Source: Pontederia crassipes
Taxonomy: Eukaryota > Streptophyta > Magnoliopsida > Commelinales > Pontederiaceae
Reading direction: 5' to 3'
Assembly: GCA_030549335.1 (NCBI GenBank)
Contig: JAUKPH010000027.1
Span: 930,001 to 994,000, forward strand
Length of the DNA: 64,000 nucleotides
Shown here: positions 52,001-63,038 of the stretch, piece by piece
Layout of the letters: the number at the start of each line of letters is the position of its first letter
Position numbering within the stretch: position 1 is the stretch's first letter
The notes under the pieces: model-generated
What the model was told of the DNA's origin: nothing
Databases searched by the model: none
Seen by the model: the letters and a program-made list of their open reading frames with translations, nothing else
Translations under genes and position numbers: made by a program

Positions 52001-52602
52001 GGACAGGGAGCATTTTTTTTAATGTTATAAATTTATAACAATTTTTATAGTGCTACTATTGTTAATATTTGTTTAATAAAATGAGATCACCAACTACTGT
52101 TATTATTCTAATTGTATTGTTGTGTTAGGCCCCGACAGCCAGCGTAAAACCCTGTCGAATCTCATGAACATGGATCAACGAATGTGTCGTATGATCCATG
52201 TAGCCGACCCCACCTAGTGGGATAAGGCTTTGTTGTTGTTGTTGTTGTTGTTGTTGTATTGTTGTGTTATTTTTTTATGAATTGATCACAAATTTCTTTC
52301 ATGAATTGATGTGCTAATTTTTGTTATTATTATAATTTTATTGATGTGTTAATTTTTCATGAATTAACTGCTAACATTATTTATTGATTTATCAATTGCC
52401 ATTAGTCTGTAATTATTATAATTTTTTGAGGTGTTAATCTTTCATGAATTAATATTTTTAAATATAAGTAAATAGTTATTAATATCACAAATTGATCTTA
52501 AAATTAGAATTTTGCTTATGTAATATTGCATTTGGTACTTATAAGTCCAAAAGAATTTGCATCTCAGCACTAATTACTTATATATCCATATCTATTAAAA
52601 TG

Positions 52603-52633
<31 letters not shown>

Positions 52634-55600
52634 TAAATACAAATCTGGTAGAATCGGCCGTGTCGTGTTACGTGTTTTACCGACCCTCCATGTCGAGCCC
52701 ATTTTATGTTTGTCAACATTGATCTCAATAAAAATATCCTTGCAAATGATGAAATGTCGAGCCCATTTTCCATGGCCGTGACTATGGACCATGGAACTTT
52801 CAAAATTTTTCAATCGCAAATGGTGTTTATAAGGTTGACTTTGTTTCAAACGCTAGTGCAGTCTACTTATTTCCCAGAATAGTGGATGACTCAAATATAC
52901 TCAGAGTAATTATAAATTCCACTGGATCTCTTTTTCTATTTTTTTGGTCTTCTCCAACCAATTCATGGAATGTTTTAGATGATCTTCCAACAAATGGATG
53001 TGATCATTATGCTCTCTGTGGAGCTAATAGCATTTGTGACCCATCTGTCTCTCCAATTTGCAAATGTCTTCAGGACTTTGTACCTAAGTCTTCTGGAAAT
53101 TGGAATGCTGAGAAGTATTCAGATGGTTGTGAGAAAGTCAGCTTCAAATTGCTCATCAGACAAATTTGCAGTGTTGAAAAGCATGAAGATGCCTGATTCG
53201 CTGAATGCTACTGCAGATGCAAACAAAACTATTGATGAGTGCAGAGATTGGTGCTTAAAAAATTGTTCGTGCACAGCATATGCTATGCTTGGAGCAACTG
53301 GTTGTGTTTCATGGTTTGGTGATTTATTAGACATTAAGGTGGTTGGGACAGCACGTGCTGATCTTTTTGTTCGGCTTCCATTTTCTGAGTTAGGTAAGGG
53401 TTGATACAAGCATCAAATTACCACATAAGCAATAACAAGGATCAATATAGGTCTTAAAGACATCAAGAAATCGTTCCAATTGTTTTCCCTATGTACCCTT
53501 ACGAGCACATATATATTCACCGATATAAGATATCAAAATTATGTAAGATGTAATATTGATAGAATTTACAATATTCTGAGTCCTATCCTCGAACTGTAGG
53601 GACCATAAATATAGTGATATACTACAACAACAACAACAACAATAAAGCCTTATCCCACTAGGTGGGGTCGGCTACATGGATCATACGACGCCAATTCGTT
53701 GATCCATGTTCATAAGATTCGATAGGATTTTATGCTGGCTGTCGGGGCCTAACACAACCCTCCTCCTTTATCCGGACTTGGGACCGGCTATAAAATATAG
53801 GCGGAGTTAAATATAGTGATATACTATTGACAGAATTTATAATATAGTGATATTTTGTGCTAAACAATAAATAATTTGTCGTAAGTTTCAATCATGGTTA
53901 TCATTTAGTTTCTGTTAGATTGATGCCATAGTTATCATTTAACAATTAACAACACATATATTCACTGATTTATATCCTAAAGCTAGATTTCACAAGATCT
54001 AATGTTGATAGAATGTTAAGATTCTGTGTTTATCCTTGAACTCTAGGGATCATTTATTGCAATGTTTTATGTAAAGTCAGCATATATATTTTTGTAGCAA
54101 CCTCCAATCATGATTATCATTTAGTTTTTGTGAGAGTGATACCATAGGTATCATTTAACTCCGCCTATGTTTTATAGCCGGTCCGAATCCCGGATAAAGG
54201 AGGAGGGTTGTGTTAGGCCCCGACAGCCAGCGTAAAACCCTGTCGAATCTCATGAACATGAATCAATGAAGCGTATCCATGTAGCCGACCCCACCTAGTG
54301 GGATAAGGCTTTGTTGTTGTTGTTGTTGTTGTTGCAAATGATGAAATATTAAGGTAAATGATTGAATGTTTTGGGAACTATTAAACCAGTTCAACTCCAA
54401 TTATGCACACTTTTATTATCCAAATTATCCTTCTTGCACTAATCATTGTCAATAAATTTCCACTACTATTTTACAGCTCACAATTTGATCATCACAGCCT
54501 TATTATTCATCTACAGCCACCGAAGATAGCAAAATTTCCAACATTGCCATGTACAAACTGATTCGTGCACAAAATATGAATTAATTTAACGAACAAACAG
54601 AAACATCAAAACCGAGTATAACTAGTACTCCGACTGCACATAGTAAATATATTAATACTTATGTTCAGCTCACTAATAAAAGTAGCCATGTTCAGCTCAC
54701 AGGTTCACCAATAAAAATGTACCTCTCAAAAAAAACATTAAGTGGATCAAGAACCAGCAGAGATGTTAAAATGTATGAATGTCTTTTCAGAAAAAAATGT
54801 ATGAATATGTTTGTTATTGTTTAATAACATGCTTTTTCAAGTTTGACTTCAAAGCTGATGAACATGACCAACAAACATAAACAAGAGAACAGACAACAAG
54901 GGCAATCAACCACTTCTCATGTGCACCTGGAACAGGATAGGCCCTCAACCATGTATTTGGTGGAGGCAACAGGGACTGAACATTTTCGTAGGGATGAGCT
55001 GAAGCCTTCTGGTCCAGAATTTCACGAAAACCTATAGATAATTACTTTGTCAATCACATGTTCAAACACTAAAGCAATGCTAGACAAACTTTCCATACCT
55101 TTCCTGAACTTGCTGCTGATTTTTTGAAGAACACCTACTAAGGTGCTCGCCTCATGAGCAACTTTTGTTGGCCTTGGGTCAAGAATGTTTCCTGTACTAG
55201 AGTTAACATAAAACCCTTTCGTAGTTCCTGTGATGCAAAATTTATTGCCTTCCAGTGTCACGACATCCAAATATATCAGATCCCCTACTAGCCTGAAAGG
55301 AATAAACAATGGAATTAGGAGCCACCAACTCCCATTTTCAAAACACTTTTTAAGCCGGATGCTAAGTAATTATGTCATAAGAGAAAAAAATGAAACGACG
55401 AAAATGGACAACAATATGTGATCAAGTGACTAAGAATATGGATGTGTCAAGATAAGTTTGTACTTCCTTTGTCAAAAGAAAAATATGAGTGGCGCAACCT
55501 TCTCAAAAAAAAAAATCTTACAACCACCATCAAAGAAAGAAACCAGGTAGTATGGTGTAGAATGATTCACCTTCTATAAGTTGGAGGAGGATTGAAAGAA

Positions 55601-57462
55601 GAAAATACAATGTTTTCAACACATGTTATCTCCTTGGATGGTGATGCCGGTGTCACAAGTTTTGGTAGGGCCCCTGTAATATCCTCCATGAAGCCTAGTC
55701 CATCAAGCTCTGCAGATTCTGATTTTGCCAATTCTACATCGCAGTAAATAAACAATTAGTGTGAAAACTACTTAGCATTTTTAGTCAAATATAGAGATAA
55801 GAAGATGGAATTTTGAGTAACCTGCATTCTTTTGATGAGAATTTTCATGCTGCAATGCTAGAAGAGTCGACAACGAAGTTTGCATAGATGATAGAGAAAG
55901 CAATTCTCGGGCACGCCGGACATGACATCTTATAGATCTGTCATCATACAGTGCTGAAGCACCAAAGTGTATGAAAATTATTGGTTCTTAAAATTGCCAG
56001 TATACTTTGAAAATTATGTGTTAATTGTTCAAACCTTCAACCATCTCTATAAAGCAACCACCAGTAGAAATATCTGCCACCTCAGAGACTTCATTATAGT
56101 CCTCCATGTGATGGAGGGCCCCATCCTTGGTATGCAGAATCAGATCATAGCATGTAAAGTAGCAAGTTTCCGAGGCATCAAGGAGAAATTGTCTGATGTC
56201 CAGAACATTATCACTCGGACTTAGCTGTATAGTTTTAATGAAAAAGGTAATAATAAACAAGTAAGCCATCAAACTGTAGGCACAATTATAAGAAAGCACA
56301 AAACATAAAATATGTCAAGTATCAAAAAGATCAACACAAATCAAAAATCGGTCAAGAGATAACAAGGAAGCAACAACAGCATATTACCATGTATTCTCAC
56401 AACAAAACATATTGCAGGTTTGTGTCAACTGGGCAAAGTCAAGAATTAGTTTAAACAACCACCAAAATGACCAAATAGTTGAAACATGGAACTTGCTACA
56501 ACAAGTATTCTTTTTTAAGACTACAGATGGGATGGAATTAGATTCCAGTTTCTTCTTTCCACTCAGCACAACAATTCAATTTATTGATGACATTAGAATA
56601 GCCCTTTTTACATATTGCATTGATATGACCATTATTGAAGTTTGAACACAGTCTAGTCAAACCTAAAGTTAAGAGCCTAGCCCGTATATTAGTTCAGTTT
56701 ACAATATGAGCCTAACAACATTTATGTTCTCTAAGAGTTTGTTTCTTCATCAGGAACTTATTGTGCAAGTTATAAACTTAAGGCTATATGGGTATGACCC
56801 ATAAAGTCTACGGCTCACCTGCAACTCAAGTTTTTCACCGGATTGTGCCTTGACAGTAACAGGATAGAGATGAACTTCACCTGCTACAAAGGAAAGGAGG
56901 AAAATGAGCATGTTGATAGTTGCAGAAGTTCACAGTCAAATACATATAATGATATACCAAACAAATGATATTGTTGGACCTATCTTATATAACCAAATGA
57001 AAGCGCTCACAAAAGATATCAACTGTACTTGTTAGTGTTACAACTATTTGCTTTGCGCTTCTAACATATTTTTAAAAGGACGATGATACAGTGATGGACA
57101 TCTAGATCAGGAAAAATATCTGACAGGCAAACGACATCCTCAATCAACTTTCCGGTCATGAAACATGCATCCAATCTGCACCGTACAGGGAAAAAATATT
57201 CACCTTCAGCCTGTTTCTTGGTAGCTATTTGAGCAGGATTTCCATCCTCAGCTTTGTCAGCTGCAGCCCCATCTAGTGCAGGGGTACTACTGTTCAGATC
57301 GACATCCCCATCTGCGCCACCATTTGATATCTTCGTTGCTTCTGTGGCATCAGAAGATGTTCTTGATGAGTCGAGCAGTGTTGATTCAGCCTCGGTGGAA
57401 ATTATGGGCTCAGAATTTGCTGCCTTTCCCTTGTTCCTCCCCTTGTTAGCTTTTCCGGCCAT
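37030..57462 (-). CDS. CLU: CLU/FRIENDLY clustered-mitochondria protein, 28 coding exons
   Basis: Coding exons (5' to 3'): 57462-57204, 56880-56819, 56224-56035, 55953-55822, 55733-55571, 55292-55099, 55031-54927, 51081-50946, 50807-50679, 49851-49458, 48294-48190, 46403-46285, 45027-44919, 44835-44740, 43344-43216, 43127-42957, 42891-42805, 42507-42373, 41131-40979, 40904-40836, 40243-40085, 39934-39878, 39802-39762, 39465-39346, 39257-38948, 38863-38756, 38121-38071, 37482-37030. The sum is 4,236 nt (1,411 aa plus stop), matching the ~1,400 aa of plant FRIENDLY. Landmarks are [16 protein letters not shown] at the start, the CLU-N segment [13 protein letters not shown], the CLU domain ([34 protein letters not shown]), tetratricopeptide repeats in exons 22-26 ([18 protein letters not shown]) and a basic tail. 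The family is cytosolic, associates with mitochondria and mRNAs, and prevents mitochondrial clustering. All introns are GT-AG except one GC-AG after exon 25. It looks intact. Confidence 0.93.
40780..40845 (-). repeat. 48-bp tandem duplication spanning an exon 20 splice donor
   Basis: Two copies of a block containing AAAAG/GTGAATACTTATGC lie with their donors at 40,835 and 40,787, exactly 48 bp apart. The intervening 48 nt encode 16 codons without a stop ([16 protein letters not shown]), so use of the second donor would insert 16 residues in frame. The first donor gives the family-like junction [16 protein letters not shown]. Confidence 0.85.
43430..43690. repeat. Degenerate tandem repeat in CLU intron 14
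   Basis: Roughly 75-100 bp units share GAAGTTCCCTC / GTGAAC(C)TTTG(A/C)CCAAAA / GAATA(A/G)GAACATGCC. Three diverged copies are visible. Confidence 0.5.
44211..44420. repeat. 105-bp tandem duplication in CLU intron 14
   Basis: Unit 1 (44,211-44,315) and unit 2 (44,316-about 44,420) both start GCAGTGTCACA and contain TTTCAACCTTGAAA and ATGTTGTCACT. A weaker third copy may lie near 44,540-44,620. Confidence 0.75.
45603..45704 (+). mobile_element. Au-like SINE, 5'-truncated (copy 1)
   Basis: The 3' part of the SINE consensus shared by the other copies is present: ATGATCCATGTAGCCGACCC, then a GATAAGGCTTTG ending in TTG repeats. It lies in CLU intron 12, antisense to the gene. No clear target duplication. 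Confidence 0.8.
47053..47238 (+). mobile_element. Au-like SINE, near full length (copy 2)
   Basis: About 186 bp running from AACTCCGTCTATG through a tRNA B-box-like GGTCCCAAGCCCGG to the (TTG)n tail. It lies in CLU intron 11, antisense to the gene. A weak short duplication (TATTA) may flank it. Confidence 0.85.
48656..49375. repeat. ~360-bp tandem duplication in CLU intron 10
   Basis: Unit 1 starts at 48,656 and unit 2 at 49,011, both with TTAGCGAGAAAGAGC. They share ACACGACAATATT, AACAATT(C/A)ATGTCAC and GTACACATTCAAGTA. They are clearly diverged, so the event is old. Confidence 0.8.
51219..51405. repeat. Short tandem duplication in CLU intron 7
   Basis: Two copies of CTATCATTTTCTCATCATCTAA…ACTTAACATCTCAAT start at about 51,230 and 51,347, roughly 120 bp apart. 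Confidence 0.6.
51518..51547. repeat. Perfect 30-bp palindrome
   Basis: GATCGGTGGAGATG is followed by CA and then by its exact reverse complement, forming a 14-bp stem with a 2-base centre. It is located in CLU intron 7 beside a CT-rich tract (51,730-51,890). Confidence 0.9.
52128..52253 (+). mobile_element. Au-like SINE, 5'-truncated (copy 3)
   Basis: It starts within the SINE at GGCCCCGACAGCC and ends in (TTG)n. It is flanked by a perfect 16-bp duplication TTGTATTGTTGTGTTA (52,112-52,127 and 52,254-52,269), showing a LINE-type target-primed insertion of a truncated copy. CLU intron 7. Confidence 0.9.
52603..52627. repeat. (TA)n microsatellite
   Basis: A run of about 12 TA units in CLU intron 7. 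Confidence 0.9.
52770..53393 (+). pseudogene. G-type lectin S-receptor-like kinase exon fragment
   Basis: On the + strand, opposite to the host CLU gene, the sequence encodes the end of an S-locus glycoprotein domain (about 52,825-52,990; [14 protein letters not shown]-like), an EGF-like segment ([15 protein letters not shown], about 52,994-53,042) and a PAN/apple domain ([16 protein letters not shown], about 53,235-53,286; ending [12 protein letters not shown]). It stops at 53,393 at a GTAAGG, exactly where exon 1 of these kinase genes normally ends, so it was copied from genomic DNA rather than mRNA. There is one frameshift near 53,130 between the EGF and PAN parts. The lectin, membrane and kinase regions are absent. 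It is a non-functional gene fragment trapped in CLU intron 7. Confidence 0.85.
53625..53807 (-). mobile_element. Au-like SINE, full length (copy 4)
   Basis: A 183-bp element read on the - strand from ACTCCGCCTATATTTTATAG to (TTG)n, flanked by a perfect 19-bp duplication TAAATATAGTGATATACTA (53,606-53,624 and 53,808-53,826). It is the only copy in the same orientation as the CLU gene. CLU intron 7. Confidence 0.95.
54158..54334 (+). mobile_element. Au-like SINE, near full length (copy 5)
   Basis: It runs from AACTCCGCCTATG to (TTG)n with the best B-box match, GGTCCGAATCC (tRNA GGTTCGAATCC). No clear duplication is seen at its ends. CLU intron 7. Confidence 0.9.
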
Positions 57463-58440
57463 CCGTAACACTAAATGGTGTGACAAAAAAAACAAACAAA
57501 AAAAGGATCAAAACTAAATGAAAAGTTTCTCTAATTCAGGCAAATACACTGCCATCCGCCCTCTAAAATGGCATCTGGTACATAGAATCAAAAAACCCAA
57601 TAAAAACTGAATGTTTAAACTTTCATTCGATTAACATAAACAATGCACCATGTAGATATCAATTGACAAGGAAGAGAAAACGTTTGAAGGAACTCATGGA
57701 AGGGGAAGGAAAAAGAACATTGGCCATTAAATCGCAATAAGATACTACAACCACAAATTCTTCTGTGTGTTAAATGCTCAACCAAAGCTTGAGCATACAA
57801 CGGAACTTGAAGAAGATACGAAAAAGACAGAAGAAAACTTCAGAAAGCTGCAGCTTTATGGCATTGAACTGGAAGGACGCGGGCAACAAAATCAGTCTCC
57901 TATTAAACACGTACCTCCCAAGTGCCACAACCAAAACGATAGGAAAAGAACAAAACCGAACACAGCAGGACGACATGAAAAGAAGAGATTTTTTCCACCC
58001 TTTAGGCTTTGTTAAAAAAGGAAAAAAAATACAGCAAGAACACCGTCCGAAATCCTTCGTGCACTACAAGCAAGGCGATCGACCTCGTTCCGATCGAACC
58101 ACTCCGGAGCCCACGGAACCCGAACCCCCGAGCCGAACGAATCACAGGAGACCCCGGTGAGCACGAGGCGCCGGGGAGATCGCGTCGCTGGAGCTTCGAG
58201 GAGCACTGGCTGATGTGGGAACCCGATGATTATAACAGAGTAGAAGTGGAGGCTCGATAACGCAAAGCAGGAGAATAAGAAGAAGAGTACCTGAGGGTTT
58301 TGCGGAGGTGGGCGATGGAAGGGGGGAAGGGGGGGAGAGAGAGATACGAAGAGAGAGAGAGAGGAGGGAGGAGGGAGGAGGGAGGAGGGAGGAGGCGGCG
58401 TGCCCTGCAGTCGTATGTGAGGTGATGATGATGATTGGAA
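57463..58440 (-). promoter_or_regulatory. CLU 5' leader: UTR exon, UTR intron, core promoter
   Basis: On the - strand a splice donor CCTCAG/GTACTC lies at 58,291/58,290 and an acceptor CATTTAG/TGTTACGG at 57,471/57,470, just before the ATG. The likely first exon (about 58,440-58,291) is rich in CT and CCTCCTC tracts and has no ATG, so no upstream frame competes with the start. The intervening 0.8-kb leader intron shows no other gene. The transcription start itself is an estimate. Confidence 0.6.
58361..58396 (+). repeat. GGGAGGA repeat with G-quadruplex potential
   Basis: Four or more GGG runs separated by AGGA lie on the + strand, which is the template strand in the presumed first exon or core promoter of the CLU gene. 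Confidence 0.6.
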
Positions 58441-58599
58441 AGAAGAGTGGGGGAATACCCTTCCCCTTCTTTTGGCTTCCGTTTCTTTGTGGTGGAGGGT
58501 ATTTTCGTCCTTTCAACTCAAAAACAACTAATTTTGGATTTGTGCATTGTTTTAATTTTCTTTCTTTTTTTCCTATTGCTAAGATTATTGTTTATATCT

Positions 58600-59750
58600 T
58601 CTAATTTTAATTATTCTGGTGGATCAATGACTACACAATATTTTGCTTGTCACTTTTCATTTATTTAATATTATTCACGTTAAATTTATTTTTATTCTAC
58701 ATATTACTCTATTTTTATGTTATACTAAATTTTAACTTCCTTTCTACATCACATGCTATAAGAAAAAAAATCAAAACTCAAACACATTGTTTCCAAATCG
58801 TAAAATTTTTGCAACCTAGCTTGAAAAAAATATGCAATTAGGCAATTTATTAAATTGTTTTCAAGTCGTTGGGGAGACAAATATATATATGATGAAAATA
58901 ATTAGCCTCATGGTTAATGATCAAAGTTTCTCGTTAATCTTTATTTTAAAGTATTTCAGAAGAAAAAACAACAAGAAGCAAAATCGATATGGGATTAGAT
59001 TTGAGTATATATAAATACAAATATAGTAATTTAATGAGCTCGCAACTAAGCGTTGAGATGTGTACCATAGATTTCTTTTTCTTTAAAGCTAACGATTAGA
59101 TATTTATAGATGGAGGTGACATGTTGTGTGGGGGCGGAGATGTGGACAGGGGTTTAAGTGGGGTTTTAGGGTTTCATTAAATTAAAATAATGACCAAGAA
59201 AGAGAGGGGCCTTTTAGGAATATTAGGTTTTGTTTCCACGTGACGCGGCCGGAGGCTATACTAGGGAGATATGTGACATTTTCGAAAAGAGAGGGGTGAT
59301 GGGCGGAAATCTACAATGTCTTATCTATAATTTTGTATAAAATAAACTGAAATAGCCGAATGTATGTCATGAAATCTAAATTTTTTAGGATTAAAAAATA
59401 TGTTTTATTAAATCAATAAAAAGTAAACTTGATTTTTTAATATAGTAGAATCAGTTGTGCTACGACGCTCAAGTCATCTCGAACCACTTCATCACTTTCT
59501 TCACATTTCACAAAGATTATTTCTTAGCTTTTTATGTGCCGCAGAATGTGTATAAATAACTTTGCGCATTCATCTATAATATTCACAGGAAATTAATACA
59601 AATTATAAATAGTGATTAGAAAATTGAGTCTTCAATCAAGCTCCTCATTTCATTTTCATCAAATTAATCACAATAAGTAGACACAGATTATGCCTTTCAT
59701 CAGCAGTTTTGAACCTTTCTTAGGAAAAATGGAAGGACTTCAAACTAGCT
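58600..59750. other. Intergenic, nothing recognised
   Basis: AT-rich sequence upstream of the CLU promoter. Short frames have no recognisable domains. Confidence 0.5.
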
Positions 59751-60740
59751 AACAATATTGCATTGAAATAGAAGAGGTACGACGTACTTATGTCCTAAAA
59801 TACATTTAAATTTTTTTTGTAATGCTAGTTCAATTGGGCACATAGACAAAATTGTGAGTCGTGGGAGGTAATGGAGGGCCTTAGAAGCTAACCAATTAGT
59901 AGAAACATTAAGTCGTCGATGAAATTGTTGTAGCTCGACTATCCAATTCTTTGTCATTATGTTGACAAGCAAAGCATTTTAGAAATGTCAACCTTTGCAT
60001 CCTTTTGGACAAGTAATTGGATTGCTCATAGTCCCATACTAGTTATATGTCAATCATGGATTGCTCATAGCTCAGTTTCTAAGGCAAACATTGTGCCTAT
60101 ATTTAGTCCTTCCATGTTCTAAACAAACCACTTGCACATGTAATATTTGGTGTCTTTGGATGCCCCATCAATATTTAGCGACTTCATGAGAGACTAGAGG
60201 TTGATTTTGGTCTCAGGTGACATGCATGGCTTCAATTCTGTACTGAACAATTTGATAGACAAAGTCTTATAAAAGAGCTATCATATAGCTCATGATTATG
60301 CTATTTCCACAAAAGCCAGCAGTCCGCTCCAAATATTAAGCTCCAAGAAATATGATTTGGCCCATACGCATTTAAATGAGGTTGGATTGAAGTTGGCCTT
60401 ACAAGTTTAATTAAAAAAAAAATTGGTAAAATGCAAGCCTTTGAATGCGGACTTTCCAACAAGCTGTTGCAGGAGGACAACCACGGAGGACATGCAGTAT
60501 TATTTTAAGGCCTTGTTGGTAGTGGCTACAAATAGGATTTGTTTTGAGCCCTCTAGCCTAATCAATGGTATTATCCACTATCTCTAACCACCAAAACTAG
60601 AAATTCCCTCTCCTCTCTATGCTACATTGAAGAAATGTTCTCGGCTCCTCCTCAATTAAATCTTCGTGTCCCTTTCGAAAGAAGTGCTTTCATTCGTTAT
60701 CAAAAAGATAGTTTGACTTGCACTCTATCAATTGTTCGAT
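59750..60740 (-). mobile_element. LINE (L1-like) ORF2 3'-end fragment
   Basis: On the - strand, 60,550-60,450 reads NPICSHYQQG…HVLRGCPPATACW, the zinc-binding zf-RVT segment that follows the reverse transcriptase in plant LINEs. A WLLWK-type stretch follows near 60,320. From about 60,200 to 59,800 comes an RNase H-like domain (SLNIDGASK, FALETEL, DAKVDISKML, then NWLASKALH). The order zf-RVT then RNase H fits the end of plant LINE ORF2. Several stops and frame changes interrupt it, so it is dead. The reverse transcriptase itself was not found in the window. Confidence 0.7.
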
Positions 60741-60849
60741 GTGCCAACTAAAATTTGCCACTTTCATCTACATATGCAATTGCATACTCTAAAAAAAGGT
60801 GATATCCCTCTCTCCTAGTTTTTTTGACATGCCAAATATATATTTAACC

Positions 60850-62420
60850 ACACATCTGGTGGACGCTTTGGAGGGCAAGGCTATGGTGGATAAGCTCACA
60901 TTACAACATGCATTGTGCAATTGTCCATGCAGAGGTGTTGGACATTGCCCCTGACAACACTAAGGTAGCAAATAGCAACTACCTAGGCACACAACACTAA
61001 GGTAGCTTCTATCATTGGCTTGTTCCAATAATGAATTGCTCATGCAAGAGTCACACATTACATAACTTTAATATTGTTGTTCTCCATTCCTCTTAGGCAT
61101 ACAACGATGTTGAGCATATGTAAATTGGTAATGGAATGACAATTCTTATACATAATATTGGTTCTACCTCCATAGCAACAATTGATTATTCCTTATTTCT
61201 TAAAAATGTTTTACATTCACCATTCATTCCAAATCATTTTTTGTATTAGTAACTTGCACATGATAGCAATTGTTACTTTGAATTGTTTTTCACATATTTC
61301 TTTATCAAGTATCAAGCAACCCATTGAAGCCTACCATAAGGACAACTTAAAGATGACCTCTACCATTTTTTGCCCGCAATTGTCTCCCCCTCTACTTCCA
61401 TAGATGTATTAGTTTATTCACTCGACATGCACAACCTGATCATCCTCATCAACAAACTCTTTTGTTTATAAATTAATAAATATCATCCTCTCAAAATGGG
61501 CTCTTGAACTCTAGCCAAATCACCTACTTGTCTTCAAAGCAAAGCTACATGCATGTCGTCCATCCTCCAATTCTACTACTATACCACTTGAATGATTGTT
61601 CAGTGTCAAAGTTGTCCACTTATTTCACATGTTATGCATGGTTGTTTCTGTTACACATATTTCATCACAAGGTTGTTTGTGCATGCCACCATACTTTTTT
61701 CTTAATTCCATTATCTTTCTTGAATGACACTTTGACACCAAAATATGCTTACTACAAAGTAATCATGACTGTACTCACAACTCTCATTCACTCGCTTGGC
61801 ATTTATTTAACATGTACACAATATCTCGAAAACAAAATGGCAAAGTGGAACACAAAATTTGGCATGCACGAAAATACTACTTTTACACACTCTTCATTCA
61901 TTCTTCCAATCCACATTGCTATTAGTGCTTCATTATTGAAGTCATTGTCTATCTAGTCAATCGTCTTCCCATGTCAATCCTTCAAAATGTCACCCCATAT
62001 AAAAAACGCCATAAACAAAAATCAAATTATAAACTCCTCCGCAATGTATCATATATCTTTACAAATTGTCATAAATTCAATATTATGTCATTCCTTGTAT
62101 TTTTTTTTCTTGTTTATCCATCACATACCATAGCATATGTCGAACTTTGACCACCTTCACATTGCATTCCATGCTATTTTTAATGAAGACGCATTCCCCT
62201 TTAAAATAGTCATGTCAACTACCTAACCTCAAACTCAAGTAGCAATGTTTCAATAGTTATTGGTTTCTCTCCAACCACCTACAACTCATACACCTCCACA
62301 ATCCAACCCTACATCTACTCCACATGTTCAGTCAATGTCATCATCTTTTTGAAATGTTACACTTACTAATCCACCTACCTTAGCACCCACTCCAATGTCG
62401 CATGTTCATCGACCACATGA
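60850..62420 (+). mobile_element. Ty1-copia fossil (protease to integrase region)
   Basis: The + strand text follows copia order: a gag/protease-side stretch near 61,080-61,240 (NVLHSPFIPN resembling the family NVLHVPSISKN), an integrase core across about 61,500-61,960, and the integrase tail from about 61,950 to 62,200 (NYKLLRNV and FNEDAFPF are recognisable, cf. NYKLLRTFGC and FNEDxFPF). A proline/threonine-rich linker follows to about 62,410. Its family type differs from the copia remnants at 26.6 kb. Broken in many places and old. Confidence 0.65.
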
Positions 62421-63038
62421 TGTGGAGAAATTTTGCATATATTTTCACTGTGATTCTAACATGCTTTTGAGCTATAATGATTATAATTTCCACGTTTAAT
62501 GCATGTTTTGTACTTGAATGTTGAAGCTTGATTTGTAGGTTTAATGATTTGAATGTTAAGCTCATAGTTCTCCACATTCAACTTCTTTTATTTGTTAGAA
62601 AAAACTTTATTTGTATCCTCTTTTGTGTCTTTTTTTCTGCAGGAACAACTTAATTGATCCCTTGGCACTGAAGGAAAGAAGAGTCTGTCCTGCTCAAACA
62701 ATATAGGCCAAAGAAGGAGCCCAATTGACAATAGTCTCATTCATGATAGGAAGGATTATTTTATACCATTCACGTCACGATTCTAATCACCACACAAATC
62801 AATCAATCGTCACAAATTAGTTAGCTTAAAGGCTCTTACCACTTTACTCGTCTTAACAGCCATACCAACTTGCTATTCTAAAGCCATCCAACTTAATTTC
62901 ATGATCCGGTATACAATAATACATTGCACACTCGGATGCTTATCCCAAAACCTCTTAACATGGATGCTGTAGGTTGTTGCTACAATTTCAAACAAAACTC
63001 ATAGTTGATGACTCTATGGAGCAACACAAGGCACATTT
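62421..63038. other. No recognisable gene
   Basis: AT-rich sequence between copia remnants and a probable LTR start. The polypyrimidine-AG near 62,640 is unremarkable. Confidence 0.45.

Noticed and set aside
51464-52030. Overlapping frames on both strands in the CT-rich patch of CLU intron 7
   Set aside because: Low-complexity Ser/Leu/Pro or Arg/Glu/Gly translations of CT tracts; no domain seen.
51384-52080. Possible hAT element starting CAATGTTGTTAAAATC
   Set aside because: I could not find a matching inverted end or an 8-bp duplication.
47053-54334. tRNA genes suggested by B-box-like sequences
   Set aside because: The B-box-like motif is part of the tRNA-derived SINEs; no cloverleaf is present.
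57767-58260. Frames in the CLU leader intron (+ and - strands)
   Set aside because: They have no recognisable domain, and splice signals place them in the 5'-UTR intron.
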